This document shows positions 10,587-19,398 of a stretch of 64,000 nucleotides of DNA, piece after piece. A program made the position numbers and the translations under genes. The notes under the pieces were generated by a model. The model saw only the letters and a list, made by a program, of their open reading frames with translations. It did no database searches and was not told where the DNA came from. The first letter of the stretch is position 1. Each line of letters begins with the position of its first letter. Location: NCBI RefSeq assembly GCF_031851795.1, contig NZ_CP134696.1:4546501-4610500 (forward strand). Reading direction: 5' to 3'. The stretch is from Pontibacter sp. G13. Lineage in GTDB: Bacteria > Bacteroidota > Bacteroidia > J057.

Positions 10587-10628
10587 CATCCACGGCTGTT
10601 CGAGCTTGCTCGTTTACATCTGTGGATG
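10587..10628 (+). other. Hairpin in rplF-rplR spacer
   Basis: The 101-base gap holds a two-layer structure: outer arms CATCCAC (10587-10593) and GTGGATG (10622-10628), and an inner CGAGC-TT-GCTCG hairpin (10601-10612). No T-run follows. It may be a processing site or a control element for rplR and the genes after it. Confidence 0.4.
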
Positions 10629-10668
10629 TCGATCCGGCTTGTTTCACTAGAGTTCAAGGATTGAATCA

Positions 10669-11031
10669 ATGGGAAATACAGCTAAAAAGGTGCTGCGACG
10701 CGAAAGAATCCACAGACGCCTCCGTTCCAAAATTTCTGGAACTGCTGACATACCCCGTCTGTGTGTATTCCGCAGCAACAAGCAGATCTATGCTCAGATC
10801 ATTGACGACGAGGCTGGTCAGACACTAGCAAGTTGCTCTTCTCGACTAAAAGACCTAAATTTGGGCCCTGTTGCAAAAACAGAGGCAGCTTCTGCAGTAG
10901 GTAAAAAACTCGCAGAAATAGCCAAATCCAAGGGCATCGAGAAGGTTGTGTTCGACCGCGGTGGTTATAAATTTCACGGTAGAGTTAAAGCATTGGCTGA
11001 AGGCGCACGCGAAGGCGGGCTTAACTTCTAA
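10669..11031 (+). CDS. rplR: 50S ribosomal protein L18
   Basis: The 120-residue product ([53 protein letters not shown]) with [26 protein letters not shown] is L18, which binds 5S rRNA with L5. It follows the structured spacer and precedes rpsE by eight bases. Confidence 0.97.
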   Translation: MGNTAKKVLRRERIHRRLRSKISGTADIPRLCVFRSNKQIYAQIIDDEAGQTLASCSSRLKDLNLGPVAKTEAASAVGKKLAEIAKSKGIEKVVFDRGGYKFHGRVKALAEGAREGGLNF

Positions 11032-11039
11032 GTAGAGCT

Positions 11040-11558
11040 ATGAACATTCCAAACGAAATTAAAGTCAAAAGTAGCGACGTCGAGCTGCAAGAAAAGGTCG
11101 TAAAGATCAAGCGTGTAGCCAAGGTCGTGAAGGGGGGGCGTCGCTTCAGCTTCAGTGCGATCGTTGTCGTTGGTAATGGCGATGGAATTGTCGGATACGG
11201 TTTGGGTAAAGCCAACGAGGTGACCGATGCTATCTCCAAAGGTGTTGATGATGCCAAAAAGAACCTGATTAAAGTCAACGTTCTAAAAGGTACCATCCCA
11301 CACCCTAGCTGGACCAAGTTTGGTGCCGCTAAGGTATTGTTGAAGCCTGCTGCTCCTGGTACAGGGGTACTCGCTGGTGGTGCGATGCGTGCCGTTCTCG
11401 AGTCTGCAGGTGTCAAGGACGTAATCGGTAAGTCTCTGGGATCCTCCAACCCTCACAACGTAGTCAAAGCGACCATCAAAGCGCTTGCAGAAATGCGTAC
11501 CGCCAAAAGTGTTGCTGAAGCTCGTGGAGTGGCCCTGAGCAAGGTGTTTAATGGGTAA
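11040..11558 (+). CDS. rpsE: 30S ribosomal protein S5
   Basis: The 172-residue product has the S5 dsRBD-like domain ([40 protein letters not shown]) and the C-terminal [35 protein letters not shown]5 takes part in mRNA unwinding and decoding accuracy. It is in the standard place between rplR and rpmD. Confidence 0.97.
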   Translation: MNIPNEIKVKSSDVELQEKVVKIKRVAKVVKGGRRFSFSAIVVVGNGDGIVGYGLGKANEVTDAISKGVDDAKKNLIKVNVLKGTIPHPSWTKFGAAKVLLKPAAPGTGVLAGGAMRAVLESAGVKDVIGKSLGSSNPHNVVKATIKALAEMRTAKSVAEARGVALSKVFNG

Positions 11559-11580
11559 AACCTATAAATAACAACGAGAG

Positions 11581-11766
11581 ATGTATCCGAAGGTGAAAAT
11601 TACCCAGGTCCGCAGCTTGATCGGACGTCCCGGAGACCAGAAAGCTACCATGGTAGCGCTTGGTTTGGGAAAGATCAACCGCGAAGTCGAAAAGACCTGT
11701 ACTCCTCAGATTCTGGGGATGATTAAGAAGGTGAGTCACTTGATTAAAGTCGAAGAGACGGAATAG
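11581..11766 (+). CDS. rpmD: 50S ribosomal protein L30
   Basis: The 61-residue product ([40 protein letters not shown]) is a complete L30. Its short alpha-beta fold and position between rpsE and rplO are standard. rplO begins four bases after its stop. Confidence 0.95.
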   Translation: MYPKVKITQVRSLIGRPGDQKATMVALGLGKINREVEKTCTPQILGMIKKVSHLIKVEETE

Positions 11767-11770
11767 AGTC

Positions 11771-12220
11771 ATGAAGTTGCATACACTCAAACCCGCAGAA
11801 GGAGCGACTAAAACCCGGAAACGGATTGGTCGTGGCCAAGGATCTGGAAGAGGTGGTACCTCTACCAAAGGTCATAAAGGGCAACAGTCCCGAAGCGGTG
11901 CCAAATACCGGCCTTGGTTTGAAGGTGGTCAAATGCCTTTGTATCGCCGAGTGCCCAAATACGGTTTCAAGAACTTCAATCGCGTAGAGTATAAAGCCGT
12001 GAACTTGGATACCATTCAAGAACTCTTGGAAAAGTATCCTACTGAGGAACTGACTCATCAGTACCTTAAGGATCACGGAATTATCTCTTCAACCAAGTCC
12101 CTGGTCAAAGTATTGGGAAGAGGAGAGATTAAAGTTAAGGCTGATATTAAGTTGAACAAATTTAGCCAATCAGCTAAGGCTGCAATCGAAGCAGCGGGAG
12201 GTACGGCTACTGAAGTTTAA
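11771..12220 (+). CDS. rplO: 50S ribosomal protein L15
   Basis: The 149-residue product ([43 protein letters not shown]) has the long Gly/Arg-rich N-terminal tail that threads into 23S rRNA and a C-terminal globular part with [27 protein letters not shown]. It lies five bases ahead of secY. Confidence 0.97.
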   Translation: MKLHTLKPAEGATKTRKRIGRGQGSGRGGTSTKGHKGQQSRSGAKYRPWFEGGQMPLYRRVPKYGFKNFNRVEYKAVNLDTIQELLEKYPTEELTHQYLKDHGIISSTKSLVKVLGRGEIKVKADIKLNKFSQSAKAAIEAAGGTATEV

Positions 12221-12225
12221 TTCAC

Positions 12226-13563
12226 ATGAAGGACCTAATCCAGACATTACGTAACATCTTTAAGATTCCGGAGCTCAAAAGCCGGATCCTTTATACACTG
12301 CTTCTGCTGGCAGTGTACCGCCTAGGGACGTTTATCACTCTGCCTGGGGTAGATCCGGTAGCGCTGCAAGGCAGCTTCGGAAGTTCTGGCGCAGGAGGTA
12401 ATCTCCTCGATTTGTTTAACACATTTCTTGGAGGCGCTTTCGCCAGGGGTTCAATTCTGGCATTAGGTATCATGCCCTACATCTCGGCATCCATTGTGGT
12501 GCAGTTGCTGGGAGCCGTTTTGCCTGCCATCCAAAAACTTCGGTTGGAGGGTGAATCAGGCCAACGTAAGCTCAACCAAATTACCCGTTATCTCACCGTT
12601 ATTATCACATTGGTTCAGGCTGTCAGTTACATGACTTACCTGACTTCCCAGGAAGCTGGGTTGGCACTTACCCAACAGTGGTACTTGTACATGGTTAGTG
12701 TGTGTATCCTCACCGCTGGTACTATGTTTCTTGTATGGCTAGGTGAGCGCATCACTGACAACGGTATTGGAAACGGGGTTTCTCTGTTGATCATGATCGG
12801 GATTATTTCCCAGTTCCCTTCCGCACTCTTGAGTGAAGCGAACATGAACCTGCCGATGGTATTCTTTATTGAGATCCTCGCACTCATGGTCGTAACTGGA
12901 GCTGTTGTAGCTCTTACTCAAGCTACCCGGAAAATTCCAGTTCACTACGCCCGCCAAATGGTTGGTAACAAGCTGGGTCAAATGGGACGCGGAAATGCAG
13001 CGCGCCAGTACATTCCTTTGAAAGTGAATGCTGCCGGTGTAATGCCGATCATCTTTGCCCAAGCAATCATGTTCTTGCCTGCTACCCTGATTCAGTGGAG
13101 TGGCTCAGAATCTTTGCAGGGAATTGCAGGTCAATTGAGCGACATCACCAGCGTGCTCTACAATGTGATCTTTTTCTTACTGATCATTTTGTTCACATAC
13201 TTCTATACAGCGATTACTGTTAATCCAAACGAGATCGCAGACCAACTCAAGCGTAACGGAGGATTTATTCCTGGTGTTAAGCCTGGAAAACGTACAGCAG
13301 AATACATCGATACTGTCTTGTCTAGAATTACCCTTCCGGGATCTGTATTCTTGGCTTTCGTATCTATCTTTCCTGCCATCGCGGTTTCCATGGGTGTGTC
13401 TGGACCGTTCTCTCAATTCTTTGGAGGAACTACCTTGCTGATCATGATCGGGGTAACATTGGATACCTTGCAACAAGTTGAGAGCTATTTGCTCATGCGT
13501 CATTATGACGGCTTGATGCAGACTGGTCGTGTGAAAGGTCGCAGTAGAGGAGTAGCATATTAA
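12226..13563 (+). CDS. secY: Preprotein translocase subunit SecY
   Basis: This 445-residue inner-membrane protein forms the Sec channel with SecE and SecG. About ten membrane spans are visible, starting near RILYTLLLLAVYRLGTFITLPGV. The cytosolic loop GQRKLNQITRYLTV and the C-terminal signature region (NPNEIADQLKRNGGFIPGVKPGKRTAEYID) are intact. It sits between rplO and map, as in many spc operons. Confidence 0.97.
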   Translation: MKDLIQTLRNIFKIPELKSRILYTLLLLAVYRLGTFITLPGVDPVALQGSFGSSGAGGNLLDLFNTFLGGAFARGSILALGIMPYISASIVVQLLGAVLPAIQKLRLEGESGQRKLNQITRYLTVIITLVQAVSYMTYLTSQEAGLALTQQWYLYMVSVCILTAGTMFLVWLGERITDNGIGNGVSLLIMIGIISQFPSALLSEANMNLPMVFFIEILALMVVTGAVVALTQATRKIPVHYARQMVGNKLGQMGRGNAARQYIPLKVNAAGVMPIIFAQAIMFLPATLIQWSGSESLQGIAGQLSDITSVLYNVIFFLLIILFTYFYTAITVNPNEIADQLKRNGGFIPGVKPGKRTAEYIDTVLSRITLPGSVFLAFVSIFPAIAVSMGVSGPFSQFFGGTTLLIMIGVTLDTLQQVESYLLMRHYDGLMQTGRVKGRSRGVAY

Positions 13564-13589
13564 TAAGCTGACGTTGCAGCGATCATCCT

Positions 13590-14381
13590 ATGAGTGATGT
13601 GATAACTTATAAGACTCCAGAGGAGGTTGAGTTGATTCGTCAAAGTTCCATCTTGGTGGGAAAAACACTTGGCGAGTTGAAGAAGGCCATTAGGCCGGGA
13701 GTGAGTACTCTGGAATTGGATGATTTAGCAGAAACGTTCATTCGAGATCACGGAGCAATCCCTGCTTTTAAGGGGTATGCTCCGAGTTTTGGAGAAACTC
13801 CATTCCCCAATACCCTCTGTACCTCGGTGAATGAGGAGGTTGTTCATGGAATGCCTTCCGCTAGCCGGATACTCAAAGATGGAGATGTGATTTCCATTGA
13901 TTGCGGGGTATTGATGAATGGTTATTATGGCGACTCGGCCTATACCTTCACGGTGGGTGAGGTCTCTGCGAAAGTAAGACGTCTGCTGGAAGTGACGAAA
14001 GAGTCCCTTTACAAAGGAATCGAGCAAGCAGTTGCCGGAAACAATGTGGGGGCGATTTCACATGCCGTTCAAAGACATGCTGAAACCTATGGTTACAGTG
14101 TGGTTCGGGAAATGGTGGGCCATGGCTTAGGCAAGAATTTGCACGAGCCACCAGAAGTGCCCAACTACGGAAAGCGACGAGATGGAATCAAGCTCCGTGA
14201 AGGATTGGTGATAGCCATTGAACCTATGATCAATTTGGGCAAACGCCATATTGATGTGGAGTCCGATGGCTGGACGATCTTCGCTACGGATAGGCTTCCT
14301 TCCGCACATTTCGAGCATAGCTTGGTGATCGGAAAGGACAAAGCTGATATTCTATCTACTTTCGAATATATAGAGAACTAA
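13590..14381 (+). CDS. map: Methionine aminopeptidase, type I
   Basis: The enzyme (263 residues) removes the initiator methionine from new proteins. The five metal ligands can be placed as D104 (SIDCG), D115 (GYYGDSAYTF), H178 (EMVGHGLG), E211 (AIEPMI) and E242 (FEHSLVI); H86 in VVHGMPS matches the substrate-binding histidine. The length is that of a type I enzyme with no N-terminal zinc-finger extension. It lies 26 bases after secY in the usual place. Confidence 0.96.
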   Translation: MSDVITYKTPEEVELIRQSSILVGKTLGELKKAIRPGVSTLELDDLAETFIRDHGAIPAFKGYAPSFGETPFPNTLCTSVNEEVVHGMPSASRILKDGDVISIDCGVLMNGYYGDSAYTFTVGEVSAKVRRLLEVTKESLYKGIEQAVAGNNVGAISHAVQRHAETYGYSVVREMVGHGLGKNLHEPPEVPNYGKRRDGIKLREGLVIAIEPMINLGKRHIDVESDGWTIFATDRLPSAHFEHSLVIGKDKADILSTFEYIEN

Positions 14382-14396
14382 AACCATCTAATCGTT

Positions 14397-14615
14397 TTGG
14401 CAAAACAAGCTCCCATTAAAGTGGACGGTGTAGTAGTTGAGGCTTTGCCTAATGCTACTTTCAAGGTCAGATTGGAAAACGGACACGAGCTGTTGGCTCA
14501 CATTGCTGGGAAAATGCGGATGTATTACATCAAGATTCTACCCGGCGACCGGGTGGCACTTGAGATCCCTCCGTATGACCTTAGCAAAGGACGGATTGTG
14601 TATCGGTATAAATAA
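14397..14615 (+). CDS. infA: Translation initiation factor IF-1, TTG start
   Basis: The 72-residue S1/OB-fold protein ([40 protein letters not shown]) matches IF-1, which binds the 30S A site and helps IF2/IF3 at initiation. The codon before AKQAP is TTG at 14397 and no ATG gives the right N-terminus, so the start is TTG. It follows map by 15 bases. Confidence 0.94.
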   Translation: MAKQAPIKVDGVVVEALPNATFKVRLENGHELLAHIAGKMRMYYIKILPGDRVALEIPPYDLSKGRIVYRYK

Positions 14616-14678
14616 GGGAAGAAGGTCATTCTATTTCTTTCGAAACTAGAGAGATCAGATCCCACAATCTTTTTTGAG

Positions 14679-14795
14679 ATGAAAGTTAGAGCATCTGTGA
14701 AAAAACGGACTTCTGATTGCAAGATCATCCGCCGTAAGGGGAAGGTCTACGTGATCAACAAGAAGAATCCTAAGTGTAAACAGAGACAAGGTTAA
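14679..14795 (+). CDS. rpmJ: 50S ribosomal protein L36
   Basis: This 38-residue gene reads [20 protein letters not shown]... and ends NPKCKQRQG followed by TAA. It has the L36 framework, but the zinc site is degenerate: only C14 and C33 remain, with R/T/S and N27 where other L36 proteins have cysteines and C33 in place of histidine. It lies between infA and rpsM, the usual position. Confidence 0.93.
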   Translation: MKVRASVKKRTSDCKIIRRKGKVYVINKKNPKCKQRQG

Positions 14796-14800
14796 CGGAT

Positions 14801-15178
14801 ATGGCACGTATAGCTGGTGTAGATCTACCCAAGAACAAGCGAGGCGTGATCGGTTTGACCTACGTTTTCGGAATTGGTCGGACCACGTCCACCGAGATTT
14901 TGGCAAAAGCTGGAATTGACGAAAACAAGAAAGTCAATGATTGGACCGACGAAGATGTTGTAAACATCCGCCGTATCATCGGTGATGATTACAAAGTCGA
15001 AGGAGCGTTGCGTAGTGAGATCCAATTGAACATCAAGCGTCTGATGGATATTGGTTGTTACCGCGGTTTGCGCCACCGTAAAGGATTGCCTTTGCGTGGT
15101 CAGCGTACCCAAACGAACGCACGGACTCGTAAGGGTAGACGTAAAACTGTTGCCAACAAGAAGAAGGTTGGTAAGTAA
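14801..15178 (+). CDS. rpsM: 30S ribosomal protein S13
   Basis: The 125-residue product ([30 protein letters not shown]) has the helical core and the basic tail ([22 protein letters not shown]) that reaches P-site tRNA. S13 forms bridges between the 30S head and 50S. It starts five bases after rpmJ. Confidence 0.97.
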   Translation: MARIAGVDLPKNKRGVIGLTYVFGIGRTTSTEILAKAGIDENKKVNDWTDEDVVNIRRIIGDDYKVEGALRSEIQLNIKRLMDIGCYRGLRHRKGLPLRGQRTQTNARTRKGRRKTVANKKKVGK

Positions 15179-15196
15179 CATTCTTTGGTTTTGAGT

Positions 15197-15217
15197 CCTG
15201 AATATCCTGTATTCAGG
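15197..15217 (+). other. Hairpin in rpsM-rpsK spacer
   Basis: CCTGAAT (15197-15203) and ATTCAGG (15211-15217) form a perfect 7-bp stem with a 7-base loop in the 62-base gap. No T-run follows. A processing or translational-control element is possible. Confidence 0.35.
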
Positions 15218-15240
15218 CTACTCACAACGTAAGATATAGC

Positions 15241-15633
15241 ATGGCAAAGAAACAGGCGAATAGCAGAAACAAGAAGAAAAAGAAGGTTGATTCAGTGGGC
15301 CAAGTCCACGTCTCCTCTTCTTTCAACAACATCTTGATTACCATCACTGACTTGGGTGGAAACACCATCTCTTGGTCCGCTGCTGGTAAGATGGGTTTCC
15401 GGGGGTCTAAGAAAAACACCCCTTATGCTGCTCAGGTAGCCGCAAGTGACTGTGGTAAGAAGGCGTTTGATATGGGTCTCCGTCGTGTTGAGGCTTTTGT
15501 CAAAGGTACTGGCGCAGGTCGCGAAGCCGCAATTCGTGGAATTGCAGCTTGTGGAATCGAGGTTACCATGATCAAGGACATCACTCCATTGCCACACAAT
15601 GGATGCCGTCCACCTAAAAGAAGACGCGTTTGA
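15241..15633 (+). CDS. rpsK: 30S ribosomal protein S11
   Basis: The 130-residue product contains the S11 core [44 protein letters not shown] and the C-terminal signature [18 protein letters not shown]. It forms the platform near the E site with S7. The N-terminus is lysine-rich (NSRNKKKKK). The position between rpsM and rpsD is standard for the alpha operon. Confidence 0.97.
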   Translation: MAKKQANSRNKKKKKVDSVGQVHVSSSFNNILITITDLGGNTISWSAAGKMGFRGSKKNTPYAAQVAASDCGKKAFDMGLRRVEAFVKGTGAGREAAIRGIAACGIEVTMIKDITPLPHNGCRPPKRRRV

Positions 15634-15718
15634 TTTTTGTGGGTCTTAGCTGACAGGTGGACGTTAGTACGTTTGCGACCTGATCAACATTTCCCAAGTT
15701 ATTAAACCCCATATTTGA

Positions 15719-16315
15719 ATGGCACGTTATAGAGGCCCGAAAGGGAAGATCGATAGGAAGTTCAAAGAACCTATCTTTGGATCGTCCAAAGTATTGGACA
15801 GAAGGAAGTCTCAGCCCGGCCAACACGGTCGTCGCCGTAAGAAGGTTTCCGAATACGCCACTCAGTTGGCTGAAAAGCAAAAGACAAAATTTATCTACGG
15901 CCTGCTTGAAAAGCAATTCCGTAATACCTTTAAAAGAGCTGCTCGTAAGAGTGGAGTTACTGGTACTGTCTTCTTGCAACTGCTTGAATCCCGCTTGGAT
16001 AATTCTATCTTCCGCATGGGATTCGCCCCAACTCGCCGTGCAGCACGCCAGCTCGTGAGCCATAAACATGTTATGGTAAATGGTGTCGTGACCAATATCG
16101 CTTCTTTCCAGCTCCGCCCAGGAGACGAAGTGACTATCCGTGAGAAGTCTAGAAACCTCGAAGTTGTTAATCGCAGCTTGGGAACTGGTCAAAGATTTTC
16201 TTGGCTTGACGTACAAGCCGATCAATATAAAGGAATCTTTCAGACGCTCCCTGAACGGGAAGAGATTCCAGAGAAGATCAACGAACAGTTGATCGTCGAA
16301 CTGTACTCCAAGTAA
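15719..16315 (+). CDS. rpsD: 30S ribosomal protein S4
   Basis: The 198-residue product starts MARYRGPKGKIDRKFKEPIFGSSKVLDRRKSQPGQHGRRRKK and lacks the N-terminal zinc cysteines, so it is the C-minus type. The S4 RNA-binding domain is at about residues 90-150 (ESRLDNSIFRMGFAPTRRAARQLVSHKHVMVNG). S4 nucleates 30S assembly and can act as a translational repressor of the alpha operon in E. coli; the hairpin after the gene may be relevant but this is untested. Confidence 0.97.
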   Translation: MARYRGPKGKIDRKFKEPIFGSSKVLDRRKSQPGQHGRRRKKVSEYATQLAEKQKTKFIYGLLEKQFRNTFKRAARKSGVTGTVFLQLLESRLDNSIFRMGFAPTRRAARQLVSHKHVMVNGVVTNIASFQLRPGDEVTIREKSRNLEVVNRSLGTGQRFSWLDVQADQYKGIFQTLPEREEIPEKINEQLIVELYSK

Positions 16316-16322
16316 TGATATT

Positions 16323-16346
16323 GTGCAATACCTTCGGGTATTGCAC
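16323..16346 (+). other. UUCG hairpin between rpsD and rpoA
   Basis: A perfect 10-bp stem (GTGCAATACC at 16323-16332, GGTATTGCAC at 16337-16346) is closed by a TTCG tetraloop, one of the most stable RNA loops. CTCCCC rather than a T-run follows, so this is not a standard terminator. An RNA-processing or stability element separating rpsD from rpoA expression is the most likely role. Confidence 0.5.
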
Positions 16347-16413
16347 CTCCCCTTGCTTGGATTTCGATGAGTGCTTTTGTTGGTAGAATTTAATTACGAA
16401 AGGAAAACACCGT

Positions 16414-17400
16414 ATGGCACTGTTAAACTTCCAAATGCCGGAGAAGGTAGTACTTGAAAAGGAAAACGACTTTTTTGGCCGCTTTCTCCTTAGACCCCTT
16501 GAGCGTGGATATGGTATCACCGTAGGGAATGCACTTAGGAGAGTATTGCTTTCTTCACTGGAGGGTTTTGCTATCACGACTGTGAAGATCCCAGGTGTGG
16601 ATCATGAGTTTTCCGTTGTGCCTGGTGTGGTGGAAGACGTTACGGAGATTATCCTCAACCTGAAAGGCGTTCGCCTCAAAAAGGTCAATGAAGGAGATCC
16701 TAAAATCTTCGTTTCTGTCCGGAATAAAGAGGTTTTCACAGCGGGAGATATTTCTGATCACACCGCTGCGTTTGAGATCACCAATCCGGATCATGTCATC
16801 TGCCATTTGGATCCAAAAACTCAGTTTGACATTGAGTTGACCGTAGCAAAAGGACGTGGTTACCGCCCTGCAGAGGAAAATAAGGTAGCAAACGCTCCAA
16901 TTGGTGAAATTGCTATTGACTCCATTTTCACACCTATTCGCAATGTGCGATACGCTGTAGAAGATTATCGGATCGAGCAAAAAACCGACTACGAGCAACT
17001 TCAAATTGATGTCCAAACTGATGGAACCATCGACGCCGAAGACGCTTTGAAGGAAGGTGCCAACATCCTCCTTCGTCACTTGATGCTCTTCTCTGATGAT
17101 AGCATTACGCTTAAATCTGACGAGCCAGAGAAAAAGGACGAGGTGGACGAAAACTACCTTCAGATGCGCAAGGTCCTCAAAACTCCGCTTTCAGAGCTGG
17201 ATTTGTCCGTTCGTGCCTACAACTGTTTGAAGGCCGCTGACATCAAAACGCTTGGAGATCTGGTCAGCTACAATATCGCAGACCTCCTCAAGTTCCGGAA
17301 CTTCGGTAAGAAGTCCCTCACCGAACTCGAGGAACTCGTAGCTGAAAAAGCCTTGAGCTTCGGGATGGATGTTTCCAAATTCAAGCTTGACGAAGATTAA
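16414..17400 (+). CDS. rpoA: RNA polymerase alpha subunit
   Basis: The 328-residue subunit dimerises to scaffold core polymerase. The N-terminal domain has [26 protein letters not shown] (about residues 27-52) and the C-terminal domain (about 245-320) has the helix-hairpin-helix [46 protein letters not shown], which contacts UP elements and activators. A purine-rich GAAAGGA lies just upstream of the ATG. It is the last gene but one of the cluster. Confidence 0.98.
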   Translation: MALLNFQMPEKVVLEKENDFFGRFLLRPLERGYGITVGNALRRVLLSSLEGFAITTVKIPGVDHEFSVVPGVVEDVTEIILNLKGVRLKKVNEGDPKIFVSVRNKEVFTAGDISDHTAAFEITNPDHVICHLDPKTQFDIELTVAKGRGYRPAEENKVANAPIGEIAIDSIFTPIRNVRYAVEDYRIEQKTDYEQLQIDVQTDGTIDAEDALKEGANILLRHLMLFSDDSITLKSDEPEKKDEVDENYLQMRKVLKTPLSELDLSVRAYNCLKAADIKTLGDLVSYNIADLLKFRNFGKKSLTELEELVAEKALSFGMDVSKFKLDED

Positions 17401-17408
17401 TTCTCAAC

Positions 17409-17439
17409 GACGGGTCTTTTGACCCGTCTATATTTTTTG
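17409..17439 (+). terminator. Terminator-like hairpin between rpoA and rplQ
   Basis: GACGGGTC (17409-17416) and GACCCGTC (17421-17428) form a perfect 8-bp stem with a TTTT loop, followed by TATATTTTTT. This is a textbook intrinsic terminator, yet rplQ follows 67 bases later. It may reduce rplQ transcription or mark a separate rplQ promoter. Confidence 0.7.
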
Positions 17440-17505
17440 TCCATTTCCCAAGGGACTATGACTCCTGTCGGATGATTGCCCTTGGCTAGCAAACTAAGCC
17501 TAAAA

Positions 17506-18030
17506 ATGAGACACGGTAAGAAGTTCAACCACTTGGGCCGCTCTGCTTCTCACAGACGTGCCATGCTCGCCAACATGGCGATCTCTTTGATCGAACACAA
17601 ACGGATCAAAACCACGATTGCGAAAGCCAAAGCTTTGCGCCAGTATGTTGAGCCTTTGATCACCAAAGCCAAAAACGATACCACACACTCCCGCCGTACT
17701 GTATTCTCTTACTTGCAGAATAAAGAAGCGGTCAAAGAGTTGTTTGGTGAAATCTCCAACCGCGTTGCAGATCGTCCAGGTGGATACACTCGGATTCTGA
17801 AAATCGGCAACCGTCAAGGTGACAACGCGGAAATGGCGATTATCGAATTGGTGGATTACAACGAATTTGCTCCTGGCAAATCCGCTGGATCCAAGAAGAA
17901 GCGTCGTCGTAAGAAGACTACTTCTAAGCCTAAAGCTGAAGCTGCGGCTGAAGAAACTCCAGTTGTTGAAGAAGCTGCTGCCGAAGCACCTGAAACAACT
18001 GAAACTCCTGACGAAAAGTCTGAAGAGTAA
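17506..18030 (+). CDS. rplQ: 50S ribosomal protein L17 with acidic tail
   Basis: I start at the ATG at 17506 ([37 protein letters not shown]), the standard L17 N-terminus; an earlier in-frame TTG at 17476 adds ten unlikely residues. The L17 core is about 117 residues. After it comes a lysine-rich stretch and an Ala/Glu/Thr/Pro-rich tail ([24 protein letters not shown]), giving 174 residues. Such low-complexity tails occur in other Bacteroidota L17 proteins. It is followed by a strong terminator. Confidence 0.95.
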   Translation: MRHGKKFNHLGRSASHRRAMLANMAISLIEHKRIKTTIAKAKALRQYVEPLITKAKNDTTHSRRTVFSYLQNKEAVKELFGEISNRVADRPGGYTRILKIGNRQGDNAEMAIIELVDYNEFAPGKSAGSKKKRRRKKTTSKPKAEAAAEETPVVEEAAAEAPETTETPDEKSEE

Positions 18031-18049
18031 ATCTTACTTGTACGATATA

Positions 18050-18079
18050 AAAAAGCCCACCTTATGGTGGGCTTTTTTT
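18050..18079 (+). terminator. Intrinsic terminator of the ribosomal cluster
   Basis: AGCCCACC (18054-18061) and GGTGGGCT (18066-18073) form a perfect stem with a TTAT loop, flanked by A-runs on the left and a seven-T run on the right. It can end rplQ on the plus strand and, through the A-run, also the convergent Lrp gene on the minus strand. Confidence 0.85.
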
Positions 18080-18124
18080 GTGCGCTGAAATCTGAGCGTA
18101 CTCAGAAAAAAACTTGGATTCAGA

Positions 18125-18631
18125 TTATGCTGGAGTCTCCTCAGATGGGGTTTCTCCTCTGAAAATATCCTTTACACTTGGCTCCCGCTCAAAATTCTGT
18201 TGGAGGGAAATGAATGTCTCCGTACGTCTCACAAATGGGATAGTCTGAATCTTCTCGATCAGCAGATCCCGCAAATGATGGGTGTCCCGGCAATGAACTT
18301 TGAGGAAAATGGCATACACGCCTGTCGTGTAATGGCATTCTACAATCTCCGGAATCTGCTCCATGTGCGTGAAGACTTCTTCAAAACTGTCACACTTGTC
18401 CAGATAGATACCTAGAAAAGCACATACCCCCAGACCTAATTTCTTGTAGTCAAGTGTTAGTCGAGAACCCTTGATAATTCCTAGTTTCTCAAGCTTTTGG
18501 ATGCGCAGGTGGACCGTTGCGCCCGATACATTGCACATTCGAGCAATCTCTAGGTAGGGCGTTCGTGCGTCCTTCAAGAGAATTTCTAGAATGGTACGAT
18601 CAAGCTTGTCCAGTTGAATGGAACTCTGCAT
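18125..18631 (-). CDS. Lrp/AsnC-family transcriptional regulator
   Basis: The 168-residue protein has an N-terminal winged HTH (LDKLDRTILEILLKDARTPYLEIARMCNVSGATVHLRIQKLEKLGIIKG, about residues 7-55) and a C-terminal RAM/AsnC effector domain with IVECHYTTGVYAIFLKVHC. Family members bind DNA as dimers or octamers and often respond to amino acids. The effector here is unknown. An inverted repeat just before the gene (18645-18687) may be its own operator. It is convergent with the ribosomal cluster and the last 18 residues are acidic and variable. Confidence 0.93.
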   Translation of the reverse strand: MQSSIQLDKLDRTILEILLKDARTPYLEIARMCNVSGATVHLRIQKLEKLGIIKGSRLTLDYKKLGLGVCAFLGIYLDKCDSFEEVFTHMEQIPEIVECHYTTGVYAIFLKVHCRDTHHLRDLLIEKIQTIPFVRRTETFISLQQNFEREPSVKDIFRGETPSEETPA

Positions 18632-18644
18632 GCAGAATCAATAA

Positions 18645-18687
18645 TTTGTTAGCCTTCTGATTGTACAATTGGAAGGATGCTAACAAA
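18645..18687. promoter_or_regulatory. Inverted repeat between Lrp gene and thioesterase gene
   Basis: TTTGTTAGC (18645-18653) is repeated inverted as GCTAACAAA (18679-18687), with inner CTTC/GAAG also pairing. It lies 14 bases upstream of the Lrp start and downstream of the minus-strand thioesterase stop. It may be an autoregulatory Lrp site or the thioesterase terminator; position suits both and no T-run is strong enough to decide. Confidence 0.4.
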
Positions 18688-18734
18688 ATAACGAAAAAGC
18701 TGCTGATTTATCAATTCTGGGCCAATCAGGATAA

Positions 18735-19289
18735 TCATTTGTCCATTCCTTGTGGTCTATGGCCGCTGATTCCCTGATCTATTCCGAAAATCTCCTTCAA
18801 TCCCTTAGCCTGATCTGCCTTGATCCGGCCAGCTAGTAACAATCTGAGCTCTCGCCTTTGCAAAGCGCCTTGATACAATTCCTTTTCTGGATCGGTTTCA
18901 GGTTCTACGTTACCAACTGGAATGGGACGACCTGACTGATCGACAGCGACAAAGGTGTAATACGCGGAATTACTCGATTGCTTTTCTCCTGTTCCCAAGT
19001 TTTCGAATGCCACATCTACTCGCACCTCTAAGGATGAGTTGAAAGTCCGAGTTACTCTGGATTCCAGAATCACCACGGAACCCAGTGGGATCGATTTCTT
19101 GAATTCCACAAAATCTACCGATACCGTTACGACTGTCCGGTTTGAGGCGCGTTGTGCAGAAATGGCAGTGATTACGTCCATCCAGTGGAGAAGCTTCCCG
19201 CCCATCAAATTCCCGAGGTTATTCGTGTCATTGGGCAAGACGATTTCGGTCTTCAGGGCATAGGTTTCGGATACTTTTTTGCTTTTCAT
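18735..19289 (-). CDS. Acyl-CoA thioesterase, hotdog fold
   Basis: The 184-residue protein begins with a single hotdog domain of the YciA/BFIT type: LPNDTNNLGNLMGGKLLHWMD (about residues 18-38), where the D of WMD and the N-G-GG motif are conserved, then VVTVSVDFVEFKKSIPLGSVV. Family members hydrolyse acyl-CoA to free CoA and fatty acid in the cytosol. The C-terminal part (about 130-184) is variable and partly charged. It is transcribed towards the Lrp gene and divergent from thyA. Confidence 0.9.
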   Translation of the reverse strand: MKSKKVSETYALKTEIVLPNDTNNLGNLMGGKLLHWMDVITAISAQRASNRTVVTVSVDFVEFKKSIPLGSVVILESRVTRTFNSSLEVRVDVAFENLGTGEKQSSNSAYYTFVAVDQSGRPIPVGNVEPETDPEKELYQGALQRRELRLLLAGRIKADQAKGLKEIFGIDQGISGHRPQGMDK

Positions 19290-19398
19290 GTGATCAGTTT
19301 GTCAGGTCATGAGATTCAGCCACGTGACCCAATAATTATTGCTAATTTTAACCTCAAACTAAGTACAAGAGCGAAACCCCTTTTTCCAAAACAAATCC

